Below, piece after piece: positions 15,080 to 28,270 of a stretch of DNA of 64,000 nucleotides. Below the pieces are notes generated by a model. It was given only the letters and a program-made list of their open reading frames with translations, did not search any database and was not told the origin of the DNA. A program made the translations under genes and the position numbers. The number at the start of each line of letters is the position of its first letter. Positions within the stretch are counted from its first letter, which is position 1. The stretch comes from Dirofilaria immitis (taxonomy: Eukaryota > Nematoda > Chromadorea > Rhabditida > Onchocercidae), in the NCBI GenBank assembly GCA_024305405.1, contig JAKNDB010000092.1:3563501-3627500 (forward strand), given 5' to 3'.

Positions 15080-17325
15080 CACAAATATATAATAATGTAA
15101 TATAATAATAATTAACACTTTATAATGTTGATGCAATATAATATAATATTGTGATAAAAATTTTTTTCGATTAATATTTTGAAACGAATTAAAAGCGATT
15201 TTTTATTGAATCTTTGGTATTTTTATTTTTAGTTAAAACTATCGAAATGTTATCTTCTCATAAACATCATCATACTTTTTCCTTCCTTTTTCTCTCCTCT
15301 GATCATTTATTGTTCGACTTTGCATTATTCATTGTTGTAGGTATAACAAAATGAACTATATCAATTTATTTTATGCAAATATTAAAAGCTTCAACTTTTA
15401 ATACTCACGAATGAATGGTTATTTAAAACCATTTAAAGGATATAGATATGCAAATGTAAACTATAATTTCACGAAACAAAGTAGTGGAAAAAAATTATTG
15501 ATGAGAAACATAAATTAAGAAGAATAGTAACGTGAATTGATTAGGAACTGATTGATTTGATATTTGATTTAAAATTTAATAACAATATAACATTGAATCA
15601 GTTTGTTATAGAATCAAAAATGATATTTATTACTGTTTATATTATCAATTATTCAGCATAAATTCATGCAACATTAACATAAAGATATTCAAATAATTAT
15701 AAAAGATGTCTATCACTAAATTAAATTCAGTATACAAATACATGAATATAATGGTGTCTAATATTTATACATCTAAATATTTCATCTACTGCTAGCACAA
15801 TGTCTATTTGCGATCGAAATCAAAATTTTTTCAACATTCTTGATAATAAAGTATGCGATCTTTCCTTAAGTGATAACTAATTCCCATAAAAATATTATGA
15901 ATCAAAGCGTTGCTTTTTATAAATTTATATAATGATTATTTCTTTATTATTATAATTGCAATTATTATCATCGTCATCATATGAATTATCTATTTTCTTG
16001 ATAATAATTTTTATTTTTACGATCAATGATTACTGAGAGCAATTGCAAAAATCATTTCTCTTACCATTTAATATTATTTATTTCACTTCATTTAAATGAT
16101 TGTCTTCTTTGTTGATATTTCGTCGGAATTCCTTTCATATCACTAATGATTATATGAAAGAAATTAACGGAATGAAGAAGTTATTTGCACATTATTTATA
16201 TTTCATCTATTTCAAGCTGCCAATTGTTCTATTATATCTCTGGTTGATCGGCAAACGAAGTAGCAATTCTGTAAGCATTCATCCGAGGAGCAAGACGATT
16301 TACATCAATATCCGATATATATAAATATTTGAAAAATTGGCTATAACAAATTTTGCTTTATGACTAAGTTTATTAATTTCGAGAATTATCTAATATAATA
16401 ATAAAACAAAGATAAAAGCACATTATCAAATGATCCTAATTATTGCTCAAATACTTTGCAAAGATGCAGGATAATTTATATTTGTCTTCCATTATCAACG
16501 AGCGACCAACCCATCAACTTGCTTTAATGACTAACATTTGTTAAGAAATTTTAAGCTGAAAATTTAGCCAACTGTTATGCTTCTTCAACAGTTTTAAGTA
16601 TTGATGGATTGACTAAGATATTGCTTTTGTGGCAGAATGGATAATAGGATATAATAAAGGTTATATTGGAAAATTTATACGAGCGTTACATTTTCCATTA
16701 TTGGCATTTATTGTTATCAAAATATTTTGCTCCACTTGCAATCAAATGTACAAAAATAAAATATATCAAAATAATGGTAATTTCATCTTTAAAATTGACA
16801 AAAAATCAGAGTAAGATTACTCCTACTTTTCTTTCCTTTTCTTTTTGCTTTTTACGATTATTTTTAAATATTTCTTATATTTTTAAAAGTTTAAGTGTTG
16901 TGATTTTATTGGAAAGATTTAAATATTTAATTTTATCAATACTTATTTATAGTAAATATCATTTTTAAGCATCTAAATTGCATTTATGCAAAAAAATATA
17001 ATAAATAAATGATGTTTTATTCACAAACATATTTAACTCTCCCTTTATATTCAATCATCTTTTAGATTATTTTTTCGCATTGCTTATTTTGTTTTTCTCT
17101 CCCCCTCCCCCTAATTTTACTTCAATATTTATCTTTTTATATGGCGCAAATGTCAACAGTATACTATGCGCTTTATAAAACAAAAATTTCATATAACTTT
17201 TATTTATTATCATTTCTTCATTCATTTTATTACTTTTTATTTTCTCATTTTTCTAATTTTTTTGTAATTTAAGGATAAATATTTTTTTATTATATATGGC
17301 ATACAATTTGTTAATATTAAAATAT

Positions 17326-17526
17326 GAAATATGAAACTTAAGGACTTTAAAAAAATGATGCTGTGATTATTTTTAGTAAAAAGTGTATTTATCATAAATT
17401 ATTAATAATTAATTTAAAGATTTTGGTGATATTTACATTCTCTTCTTAATTAAGGAAATTAGTTTAGTCACATTATTTTTATTATAAAAGTCACTTTTTA
17501 ATAAAAGTAATTTTAAGAAGATGCAT
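17326..17526. other. Unique spacer at the centre of the palindrome
   Basis: About 201 bp of AT-rich sequence separating the two inverted arms. Reading outward, the arms stop matching at 17325 and 17527. The spacer is not itself palindromic. Its presence matters because a simple strand fold-back read artefact usually leaves little or no loop. Confidence 0.85.
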
Positions 17527-19771
17527 ATATTTTAATATTAACAAATTGTATGCCATATATAATAAAAAAATATTTATCCTTAAATTACAAAAAAATTAGA
17601 AAAATGAGAAAATAAAAAGTAATAAAATGAATGAAGAAATGATAATAAATAAAAGTTATATGAAATTTTTGTTTTATAAAGCGCATAGTATACTGTTGAC
17701 ATTTGCGCCATATAAAAGATAAATATTGAAGTAAAATTAGGGGGAGGGGAGAGAAAAAACAAAATAAGCAATGCGAAAAAATAATCTAAAAGATGATTGA
17801 ATATAAAGGGAGAGTTAAATATGTTTGTGAATAAAACATCATTTATTTATTATATTTTTTTGCATAAATGCAATTTAGATGCTTAAAAATGATATTTACT
17901 ATAAATAAGTATTGATAAAATTAAATATTTAAATCTTTCCAATAAAATCACAACACTTAAACTTTTAAAAATATAAGAAATATTTAAAAATAATCGTAAA
18001 AAGCAAAAAGAAAAGGAAAGAAAAGTAGGAGTAATCTTACTCTGATTTTTTGTCAATTTTAAAGATGAAATTACCATTATTTTGATATATTTTATTTTTG
18101 TACATTTGATTGCAAGTGGAGCAAAATATTTTGATAACAATAAATGCCAATAATGGAAAATGTAACGCTCGTATAAATTTTCCAATATAACCTTTATTAT
18201 ATCCTATTATCCATTCTGCCACAAAAGCAATATCTTAGTCAATCCATCAATACTTAAAACTGTTGAAGAAGCATAACAGTTGGCTAAATTTTCAGCTTAA
18301 AATTTCTTAACAAATGTTAGTCATTAAAGCAAGTTGATGGGTTGGTCGCTCGTTGATAATGGAAGACAAATATAAATTATCCTGCATCTTTGCAAAGTAT
18401 TTGAGCAATAATTAGGATCATTTGATAATGTGCTTTTATCTTTGTTTTATTATTATATTAGATAATTCTCGAAATTAATAAACTTAGTCATAAAGCAAAA
18501 TTTGTTATAGCCAATTTTTCAAATATTTATATATATCGGATATTGATGTAAATCGTCTTGCTCCTCGGATGAATGCTTACAGAATTGCTACTTCGTTTGC
18601 CGATCAACCAGAGATATAATAGAACAATTGGCAGCTTGAAATAGATGAAATATAAATAATGTGCAAATAACTTCTTCATTCCGTTAATTTCTTTCATATA
18701 ATCATTAGTGATATGAAAGGAATTCCGACGAAATATCAACAAAGAAGACAATCATTTAAATGAAGTGAAATAAATAATATTAAATGGTAAGAGAAATGAT
18801 TTTTGCAATTGCTCTCAGTAATCATTGATCGTAAAAATAAAAATTATTATCAAGAAAATAGATAATTCATATGATGACGATGATAATAATTGCAATTATA
18901 ATAATAAAGAAATAATCATTATATAAATTTATAAAAAGCAACGCTTTGATTCATAATATTTTTATGGGAATTAGTTATCACTTAAGGAAAGATCGCATAC
19001 TTTATTATCAAGAATGTTGAAAAAATTTTGATTTCGATCGCAAATAGACATTGTGCTAGCAGTAGATGAAATATTTAGATGTATAAATATTAGACACCAT
19101 TATATTCATGTATTTGTATACTGAATTTAATTTAGTGATAGACATCTTTTATAATTATTTGAATATCTTTATGTTAATGTTGCATGAATTTATGCTGAAT
19201 AATTGATAATATAAACAGTAATAAATATCATTTTTGATTCTATAACAAACTGATTCAATGTTATATTGTTATTAAATTTTAAATCAAATATCAAATCAAT
19301 CAGTTCCTAATCAATTCACGTTACTATTCTTCTTAATTTATGTTTCTCATCAATAATTTTTTTCCACTACTTTGTTTCGTGAAATTATAGTTTACATTTG
19401 CATATCTATATCCTTTAAATGGTTTTAAATAACCATTCATTCGTGAGTATTAAAAAGTTGAAGCTTTTTAATATTTGCATAAAATAAATTGATATAGTTC
19501 ATTTTGTTATACCTACAACAATGAATAATGCAAAGTCGAACAATAAATGATCAGAGGAGAGAAAAAGGAAGGAAAAAGTATGATGATGTTTATGAGAAGA
19601 TAACATTTCGATAGTTTTAACTAAAAATAAAAATACCAAAGATTCAATAAAAATCGCTTTTAATTCGTTTCAAAATATTAATCGAAAAAATTTTTATCAC
19701 AATATTATATTATATTGCATCAACATTATAAAGTGTTAATTATTATTATATTACATTATTATATATTTGTG

Positions 19772-20190
19772 TATTATATTATATTATATTAATATTATAT
19801 TATATTATATTATATTATATTATATTATATTATATTATATTATATTATATTATATTATATTATATTATATTATATTATATTATATTATATTATATTATAT
19901 TATATTATATTATATTATATTATATTATATTATATTATATTATATTATATTATATTATATTATATTATATTATATTATATTATATTATATTATATTATAT
20001 TATATTATATTATATTATATTATATTATATTATATTATATTATATTATATTATATTATATTATATTATATTATATTATATTATATTATATTATATTATAT
20101 TATATTATTATTATATTATATTATATTATATCATATCATATCATATCATATCATATCATATCATATCATATCATATCATATCATATCATA
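19772..20190 (-). repeat. Mirror pentanucleotide microsatellite
   Basis: Inverted counterpart of 14671-15079, with twelve TCATA units instead of eleven and a slightly longer TATAT tract. The whole copy is about 10 bp longer than in the left arm. The open frame across it is again only a Tyr/Ile/Leu repeat. Confidence 0.97.
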
Positions 20191-21260
20191 TATATATGGG
20201 ATTGATTAGTTGCTTCTTTCACAATTTTTTATTCTATTGAATAGAACAGATGATTGATTGATACGGATAGTTGGAATGAAGCCGTTGATTGGGATACTGC
20301 AACTTGCATAGATTCTCAACCGTCTATCAACAGCTTTACCTTCACTATCGTTATCATCATCTCGTCATCATCATTATCAAAAGGCAGGCCGAAGAAGAAT
20401 TTTAGTTATAATGTAGCTCTTCTTATTTATTTCTTCATCCTAAAAATTTTACTCTTGTGAAGTTCGTGAAAGAATTCCTACACGTTGCTTCAGGAACTAT
20501 TAGCTAGTCGATTTTTTTCATCTTTCTCTTTTCTCTTTCTCTTCTATTTTCCCTCTTCATTTTTCTCCACCTCCTTTTTTTTTTTTTTTAACTTGTTTTT
20601 AACCATTTTTTAATTGATGGTATCATACAAGAGATTTGTTAATCCAATATTACAAATCATTTGTTGCAAAATGTTCCATTCTAATCGTAAACATTTCTTA
20701 CATCTTCTAACACTAACAATGTTTCTTTTTCAATAATATTTAAATATTTATTATGCTTATATATTTTTATTTATATATTGTATAATTTGTTGTGTATTGC
20801 AATTAACATTTATCAGCATGTTTTCAAAAGTCTGCTTATATTCTTTCATCTCCTTTCCTCTTTCTTTCTTTTTTTTGAACATAATGATTGAGGAATATTT
20901 TTACGAAATTGATTTGATGGATGTATATTTATGTCAATTACATATTGTTATATTATTGTATTAAATGTTTGACTAAGTTATAATAATAATTTTATTTTTA
21001 TTAATTTACATGTAAAATTCAAATTATCAATTTATTATCATAATTAAAGTAATAAAATTGATTATTTGTAAGGATTACCTAATAATTTTTAAATCATCTA
21101 AATTATTGAATCAATACCAAGTATCATAATTTTTGAAGATGACAACATGCTAACGGAATGATACTATAGCATATTAAAAAAACCATTGTAAGAATAAAAA
21201 GAAATAAATAAAACTCGTCAAATATCTTGGATATTTTTCATAGATTATTTTAAATAATGA

Positions 21261-21294
21261 TTGCACTTTGCACTTTGCACTTTGCACTTTGCAC
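21261..21294 (-). repeat. Mirror copy of the 7-bp tandem repeat
   Basis: Tandem TTTGCAC units, the inverted counterpart of 13567-13600 in the right arm. Confidence 0.9.
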
Positions 21295-22709
21295 TATCAT
21301 CTTTTCCGATTGCTCCAAAAAGGATGGATGTGTTATGATGAATGATGATGATTCGAAGACACTAAGATTAAGCACAAATTTCAATCAATCATAAATTTTA
21401 TCAAAAAATTTAATAATGTTAATCTTAATTATAATTTTTTTTCTTTATAAATATCAACGTGATATTCATTAAATAATAAAAACAATATAACAAAAAAGAA
21501 TAGGAAATAAAACTAGAAAGAGAAGACCGAATTTTTCAAAAATCGTTTTCTGTTTTCTCTCGTCATTTTAGAAAATATTTAATTTCAGGAACCGGAATGA
21601 ATCGAGATTATAAGAATTCTGAAAAATTTATCTTATCCAATTTCTCTATCTAAATTATAACTATTTTCTCATGCTTTTTTCTAAGATAATTTTGTTCTCA
21701 TTTTTTACATTCATTATTGATTAGCAATTATAATAATAATTAATTTTTGGATTAATCATTATTAATTATTATTATAAAAGAGAAAAGGATAGCCAATCAT
21801 ATTCTGTTTAATAAATTTATGATAACAATATTTGATATGATATATCGAATTCATTGTAGGATTTGGATTGAAATTATTACGAAAATTAGCGAAAGCATTA
21901 TTTAAACTAAATTAAAAGGAATTAATCAAATATGAGCATATAAAAAGATAAAGAAAGGGATAAAAAGAACAAAATATAATGGAAATTGCAGTTAACTTTT
22001 GTTGCATATTTTTCAGCAAATCTTTCATCTTTAAATTTCATTTCTATTATTCCAAAATATGTCCGCTAAGTTAATTATCTTGCATTTATTTATTATCTTT
22101 TATTATTTTATTAACGTTAAATAAATGAATTTTGCTATTTTATATTAAAATATATTTTTAATATAAAATGTAATTATATTATATATATTATTTCAATTCG
22201 TTTATATTTTCTAAACTAATAGTTTATTATTTATTTATTCATTTTTAAGAAAATATATATTATATGAGTTTTTTTGAAAAGTTATCAAAATGAAATGAGT
22301 AGTGATCAGTTACAAAAGTTGACAATGATCAATTGATCGAAAATTTTTTTTTTGTTCTATTACAACTACATGAAAAGTTGCCGAAAAACTTTACGTCAGT
22401 TATCTTACGTCATTTATTTTTTGTTTTTTGGTTTTTTTTTTAGAAGTAAACTTGAATTTGTTAAGGATTTGAAATAAAGTTAAGAAAATAAACAAATCCG
22501 ATAAAGTGAAAGTTTTACCTAAGCTAATGAATAATCAAAAGAGAAATCGCTTTTTAAGATATCAACATTCATATGCAGCAGCAATAAGTCATTTCTTGTT
22601 AAAATTAATAATTTTATAATAATATATTTATAATAAAAAAATTAATTATATATGGGCGAAATTATTTTTTTGAACGGATAAGAATGCTTGATAGAACAAA
22701 GATTGCATT

Positions 22710-24240
22710 GCAAATTTAATTGAGAGAATTGCATAGTACTTCAAGTAAAAAATATAATTTCAAATAAGGAAAGGTGAAGCTAATAATATAGCAGATACAA
22801 ATAAAATATGTAAAAAGTAGTATAAAGTGAAAAGAGAAATAAAAATGTAGAAAAGAAATAGGGAAAAAAGCATTGAAAAATAGGGAAACGATAGAATGTG
22901 ATGAAAAAAGAAATTAAAAGATTGGAAAAATGGTTAAAAAAAATGTTATAAAAAATATAAATTTAAATGGAAAAAATGGTACACAATAGAATTAAGAAAT
23001 AAAATAATCTATGAAAATGAATGAATGAAATAGAAGCATAAATAAAATAAATAAGAAAAAGGAAATAATATGCAAATATGAAAGGCAATGAAATAGATGC
23101 AAAATTGAATCAATATGATATTATTAAATATAGAAAATGAAAGTATTCAAAACTTAGAAAAAACAAAAAAATAAATTATAAAAGAAACGTATAAAAGTAC
23201 AGTTAATAAATATGCAAATAAGATACACGAGACGCAAAGAAAAACAAGAATTGCATAAAATGTAATTTATAAAAATTCAAGGTAATTCAAATTGCAAAGC
23301 GAAGTCAGCAATAGATAATAACCAAATAAAGTGAGCAGAATGCATGCATAAGTGAATTCCACAACAGAAATAAATGTAGTCAAAAAAATGAATAGGAAAT
23401 ATGCATACAAGGAGTACAAATTATAGAAATACAGTATAATTTAAATAGAGAAAATAAATTACAGAAGATATAAAATAATCTAAACTAAGGAAAGAGTATG
23501 CAAAAATAATGTATAGAAAGAGTTAATGTATAGAAAGAAGCATGTCAAGTGAATAAAAAATATGCCATATGCTAAATAAGCAAAAGGAAGCTATAATAAT
23601 ACAAGTTAATTTAAAATTTACAAAGAAACATACAAAAGTAAAAGTAATAATAAAATACATACAGATATCATTACGCAATTATTGATTCATAGAAACAAGA
23701 TCAAGAAATGATTAACGGATTTATTGAATGCAATAAAAAGGAATGGCTGAGTATATAAAATTATTGAGATATAGATAAAATGGTAATAAGTTAATTAGTT
23801 AGCAAAAAGTTGAAATATAGAACACATGAAGTCAGAAACAACAGGGCAATACAGATGATAATAATAATCAAAAGTTAAAAATTTGACTCGCTATCCTTCT
23901 TATCGAAAAACCAATTAACAGTGAAATTGATTGTTCTCGTATAACAATTTATGTTAAACAGTGAACTATCAAGAAGCAAATTTATAACTTCACCGAAATA
24001 TTAGAGAAAAACTACAGTTAAATAAGTTAAGAAAAACAGACTCAGTATTATACATAATAATTTTCATGACAACCTGGTCAACAGCAAATATTGAATTTAG
24101 ATAAGTTAACATATTAGATAAGGAATACAAACAAAATATAATAACTAATAACGAGGATATACATTAAAAAGAAAACAAACAGGTATTTTATGATGGCAAA
24201 AAATATAAAGCCTAATATTAAAAAAAAATTCGGGAAAAGG
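22710..24240 (+). other. A-rich strand-asymmetric block with spaced A-tracts
   Basis: From the edge of the palindrome onward the plus strand is strongly A-rich, moderate in G and poor in C and T, with A-runs recurring at roughly helical spacing (for example 22900-23000). There is no open gene. It resembles the periodic An/Tn clusters known from Caenorhabditis germline genes, or a decayed A-rich satellite. The periodicity was judged by eye. Confidence 0.45.
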
Positions 24241-26990
24241 TATTATAAGAATAAAATAAAAACGTATGTAACGGGTCTTAAATTCTTCTTTTCATGTATG
24301 GCATCATAATTAAGTTACTTTTTTAAAATGAGCAAATATTATTAATGATCTTTAATTTATGGATGATATATAGCAAGAGAAAGATCAAAATCAAGATGTC
24401 ATAAAAAAAAAAGAAAAAAACTTTCAGATTCAATAATACAATAAATATTTGCGATGGCAAATTACAATAAATAAACATAAACAGAAAAAAGAAAAAATAA
24501 AATAAAATATAAATGCTTCAAACAAGGTATGAATTCTTAATTCTATTCTAAAACGTGCCGATAAAAATTCAAATTCTTACCTTTCTATATACAATAACAA
24601 TCATTCAAGTTGCAACATAAAAAATATTATAATTTGGTATAGTTCATATTAATTCTTTTTTTCCATCCGTATTCATTTATTATAATTTAACATTACAATA
24701 ATAACGACATGAAATCTTGTCAAATTGAAAATATAAAGAGTTTAAGTGAAACTACAAACTTTTAAAAACTAAAAATTTTGTATTTTAAAGAAGTTATTAA
24801 AATTAAAATTGATGAAATAATTTCAAAATTGCGATAGCAAACATTAAAGTTAAATTATTTAAGTATAACATACAGATTACCATCTAATGCAAAATTGAGA
24901 CAAAAAAAAATCCAAGAAAAACCAGTAAAGAATAAAATTAATTACAACAGCAATGAATATCAATCAATACTGTCTAATAATACATTTGTTAGGAAAATTG
25001 GTAAATTAAAAGAACAAATACAATAAAAGAAATATTTTTATATAGCAATGTCTTTTATGAAAAACTATGACACAAATATCGTTAATAGTTAATATACTCT
25101 CTCACGATAGCCTACAGCAATTCTCATCGATTGTTTTGTAAATAGGTCACTAAAAGTTAAAAAAATATCATCAAAATTAAAACTGAAAAATTTATGACAC
25201 GAAGAACAATAGCAAGTTCCAATTCTCGCGATAGTTGTTGGGAAACTCGAAGAAATTGCGTGATCCATAATTGATACTCAGGTTGAAGAAGATGCTTTTA
25301 TAGTCTTTATTTGATGTTAAATTTAATTTCTGTTAGAATATCATCGATTGCCATCGCTTACAAACATTTTTTACCGCCATCGTATATATACTGTTTACTT
25401 TCTCCGATGTATACCAACAAATGTAGCTAACTAAATGTGAGAAAAATCCATCAATCCATTTTTGAAGTTAATATCTTTTAAGACGTTAAAATCTATGCTG
25501 ATTGTCCAGAATATTGTAACGATAAAAGTTTTGCTGCATATTTGGAATATTATATTGTCCATCTCTCATTCTTTATTCTGATAATTACATCCTTTATATA
25601 ATTAACGTGTTGTAATCCACTACAATGACCAAGGATCACCGATACAAAAAAAGCTTCTCGCAGTCAACCGGCAATGTTTCAAGCAATTATGCAGTTGATC
25701 AATATTAGCTGTTTTTCAACTCAGTCGATAATAAGTGCTTTCTAATTTAATCCAGTCCGGTTGCCTAAATCCATCTTTTTCGCAATCAGCCAATTACTTC
25801 AATCGTGATATTATTTGATCCTCTATTCATAAAAGATTCTTCTTCCGTGGTACAGGTTTATTGGTGATTTATGTTTCGGATTGTGCTAGCTTTGTTCTTC
25901 TAACACTGTTTTCCGCTTTTTTTTTTTTTTTTTTTTTTAGGAAGAAAGGACGAAAAGAATAAATCAAAAATTAAAAACGATAAAACGAAGAATATAAAGA
26001 AGAAAAATTAAAAAAATGAGAATAGAGAATAAAAATATATGATAATAACGAAAAGTAAGAAATGAAAAGAGAAGAATTAAAATAAAAAACTCAATGCATT
26101 TCTACTATATACATTTATCACTACTACTATATCGTCTTATCCATTTCTTAGCATCTATTTTATTTATTTACCATCCTTAATTACGTCACTTGTTGACATA
26201 TCTATTTTCAATCGCTACTAATTATAATCTCTGCAGTCCACAGTTTTAATTATTGTCAACTGTATTAGTATAATTTACAATTACATCAATCAATTAGTCA
26301 ATTATACTAATCTACTTAAATTTAAATTGTCTAAACATCGTAAATAATGGCTGATATAATAAATACTGAAATGCTAGACGATACAACAAGAATGATATTT
26401 AGTTATTGAAAATTATTCAATATGCCAATTACTAAAACATAAAATGTAGAGGAAACATATAAAATCGAAATTTTTAAAAAATATTTAAAACAAATGTATA
26501 AATTTTTTTAATCACATTCGACTATAATTAAAAATGAATTATGTAATTGATTAATTAATTAATGATAGAGTTTATAAGTTTGTAAAATTTTTTCTTGTCA
26601 GACGTACCACATACAACCAATTCCTATGTTTTACTATTGTTTGTTAATGTCAGTTGTGGTTTTCGTTTTATTTTGGCAAAAAAACGACAACTGAGTAGTT
26701 TTGGAAGCTGATATTGCTAAGTTTATTTCTTCTCATGATATAAAAGCTTGTAGTTTTTGTAATTATCTTGATCTTTTTCTTTTTAAAAACCGATATTTTA
26801 TTTCCTTCATTTTATTTCTCTTATCAATTCATCAATAGAAAGACTGATTGAAGATTAGATATAGCGCTGCAAGAATGGACTTCATTAAACTTTGAAGTGG
26901 TATTTGAGTAGATTGCAAGTTAGGAAATTCTCTATGTGCTTGATAATTAGCATTATTATTTAATAACATCTGTGAATATTTATAAGGCTG
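24241..26990. other. No gene recognised
   Basis: Ordinary AT-rich sequence. A stretch at 25200-25900 is somewhat richer in G and C and holds a 27-codon ATG frame at 25626, but it has no family motif and no convincing splice partners. There is a T-run of about 20 at 25919-25939. Confidence 0.4.
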
Positions 26991-28270
26991 TTTTCAAATT
27001 CCGTATTTGTATTTCATGAATTTCTTGCACATTATTCAAATTTTTGAATTATGAAGTTCTCGGTTGTTCGAATTATCGAGATTTTCGGTTTTCTAAATTC
27101 ATGAATTCATCCTATTTTTAGAATCTTTAGTTTTCGAATGTTATTTGGACTCTCCGAAATTTTTCGAATCTAAAGGTTTATATAATCTATTTGTTTTCTC
27201 GAACTTTTCAAATTTTTAAGTTTATTTCAATTTGCTAAAATACTTCTTGGATTGATGAGTTTTGTTTAATTTCTTTAAATTTTTAGCTTTCTTGATTTTA
27301 GCACCTTCTGATTATTTGAATTCATTTCAATTTATTTAAGTTTTAACTTGCTTTAATCAATTCGGTTTTTTAATTTCATTATTCCTGAACCTCTTCAAGT
27401 TTTTTCAAATTCCGCGACTTAATTTATTTCAATTTTTGACTATTTTCGTTAATTTCTTGACTCTCGATTTCTTATTACTCATGAATTTTCTGTTCTATTT
27501 GATTCATAAACAGTTGCTTCTTTCGACATTTGCATTTTTTCGAGCATTTTGAATTTTTGGACTGCTCCTGAATTTTCGGTTTCATGTTTTTAAATTCTTT
27601 GGATTTCGTTCTACTTCTCTAAATTTTTGATTTGTCAATTTTTTTCTGTTCTACTGATTTTTCCCAATGATCTATGCTTTTGTCAAATTTGTTTGAATTT
27701 CGATATTTGTCGAGATTCTTTTAAACTGTCGAATTTTTTTCGATTTAGTCAAAAATTTATTGTTTTTCTATGTTTAGAATTTTGCGATGATATTTTGTTG
27801 AATTTTCTGATTCATTACTTTTTTAATCTTTAAATTTCCTGCTAGGAAGTATTTATTTAGATTTTTGATTAAAAATTTTTAACCATGAATTTTGATCAAT
27901 TTCTTTGCTTTCCTGAGCTTTCAGTTTGCTTTTTAATTTTAATTTTCAAATTGCTGGCAAAATTTTTTGGTTTCTTGGGAATTTTTAATTATTGAACGTT
28001 ATAAAAAACCTATCGACTCCATAAATTTTATATTTTTGAATTTATGGAATCTGCTGGATTTTTAATTTTTCTGCAGTTTTAAAACTATGAATTTTTTGAA
28101 CTGCCAAGTTTTAAGCTTTTTGAAGTTTTTGGATTTTCAACTTTCAATTCTTTTCGATTTTTTTCTGATTTTTCATTCAATTTTTACCAATTCGATTTAT
28201 CAGCTTATCGAATTTTTCCTTGATTCGATCGAATTTTTGCCTCTGCCTTTTTTAATGTTGTTAATTGCAA
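26991..28270 (+). other. T-rich block with about 10-bp periodic T-tracts
   Basis: A continuous stretch of T-runs separated by short GAA, CGA or GGA words (GAATTTTT-like), recurring about every 10-11 bases, for example from 28104 to 28235. Open frames across it (27627-27833, 28087-28305) are Phe/Leu/Ile-rich only because the plus strand is nearly all T. It looks like a periodic An/Tn cluster or a degenerate short satellite, not a gene. Confidence 0.5.

Larger units (their letters stand above)
12154..17325 (+). repeat. Left arm of giant inverted duplication
   Basis: This 5.17 kb segment recurs as its reverse complement at 17527-22709. Paired landmarks include 14401-14607 with 20254-20460, 16100-16324 with 18527-18751, and 16666-16968 with 17883-18185. 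Differences are almost all in homopolymer length (for example 5 versus 4 C near 17101, 9 versus 10 A near 12512, 4 versus 5 A near 15384) and in microsatellite length. No known gene lies inside. The 100 aa and 74 aa open frames occur in both arms only because the arms are copies. I see no terminal repeats, target-site duplication or transposase. Confidence 0.97.
17527..22709 (-). repeat. Right arm of giant inverted duplication
   Basis: Reverse-complement copy of 12154-17325. It ends at GATTGCATT (22701-22709), where identity stops abruptly, and directly abuts the A-rich block that begins at 22710. Arm length is about 5.18 kb, roughly 11 bp longer than the left arm because of microsatellite units and homopolymers. 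Confidence 0.97.

Noticed and set aside
14656..15084. 142-codon open frame of Tyr/Ile/Leu repeats, and its mirror at 19767-20240
   Set aside because: It is the read-through of a pentanucleotide microsatellite, which stays open in any frame lacking a stop. No start context, domain or splice signal supports a protein.
16100..16968. Open frames of 61-100 codons present twice (also at 17883-18751)
   Set aside because: Their apparent conservation comes only from the inverted duplication. They are AT-rich, lack motifs and overlap in different frames.
12154..22709. Palindrome as a DNA transposon with giant inverted repeats (Maverick or foldback type)
   Set aside because: No transposase, integrase or polymerase motifs, no short terminal repeats and no target-site duplication at 12154 or 22709.
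25626..25709. Short ATG frame of 27 codons in a slightly GC-richer patch
   Set aside because: Too short, no conserved motif, no convincing flanking splice sites. Recorded only as a place to check with RNA-seq.
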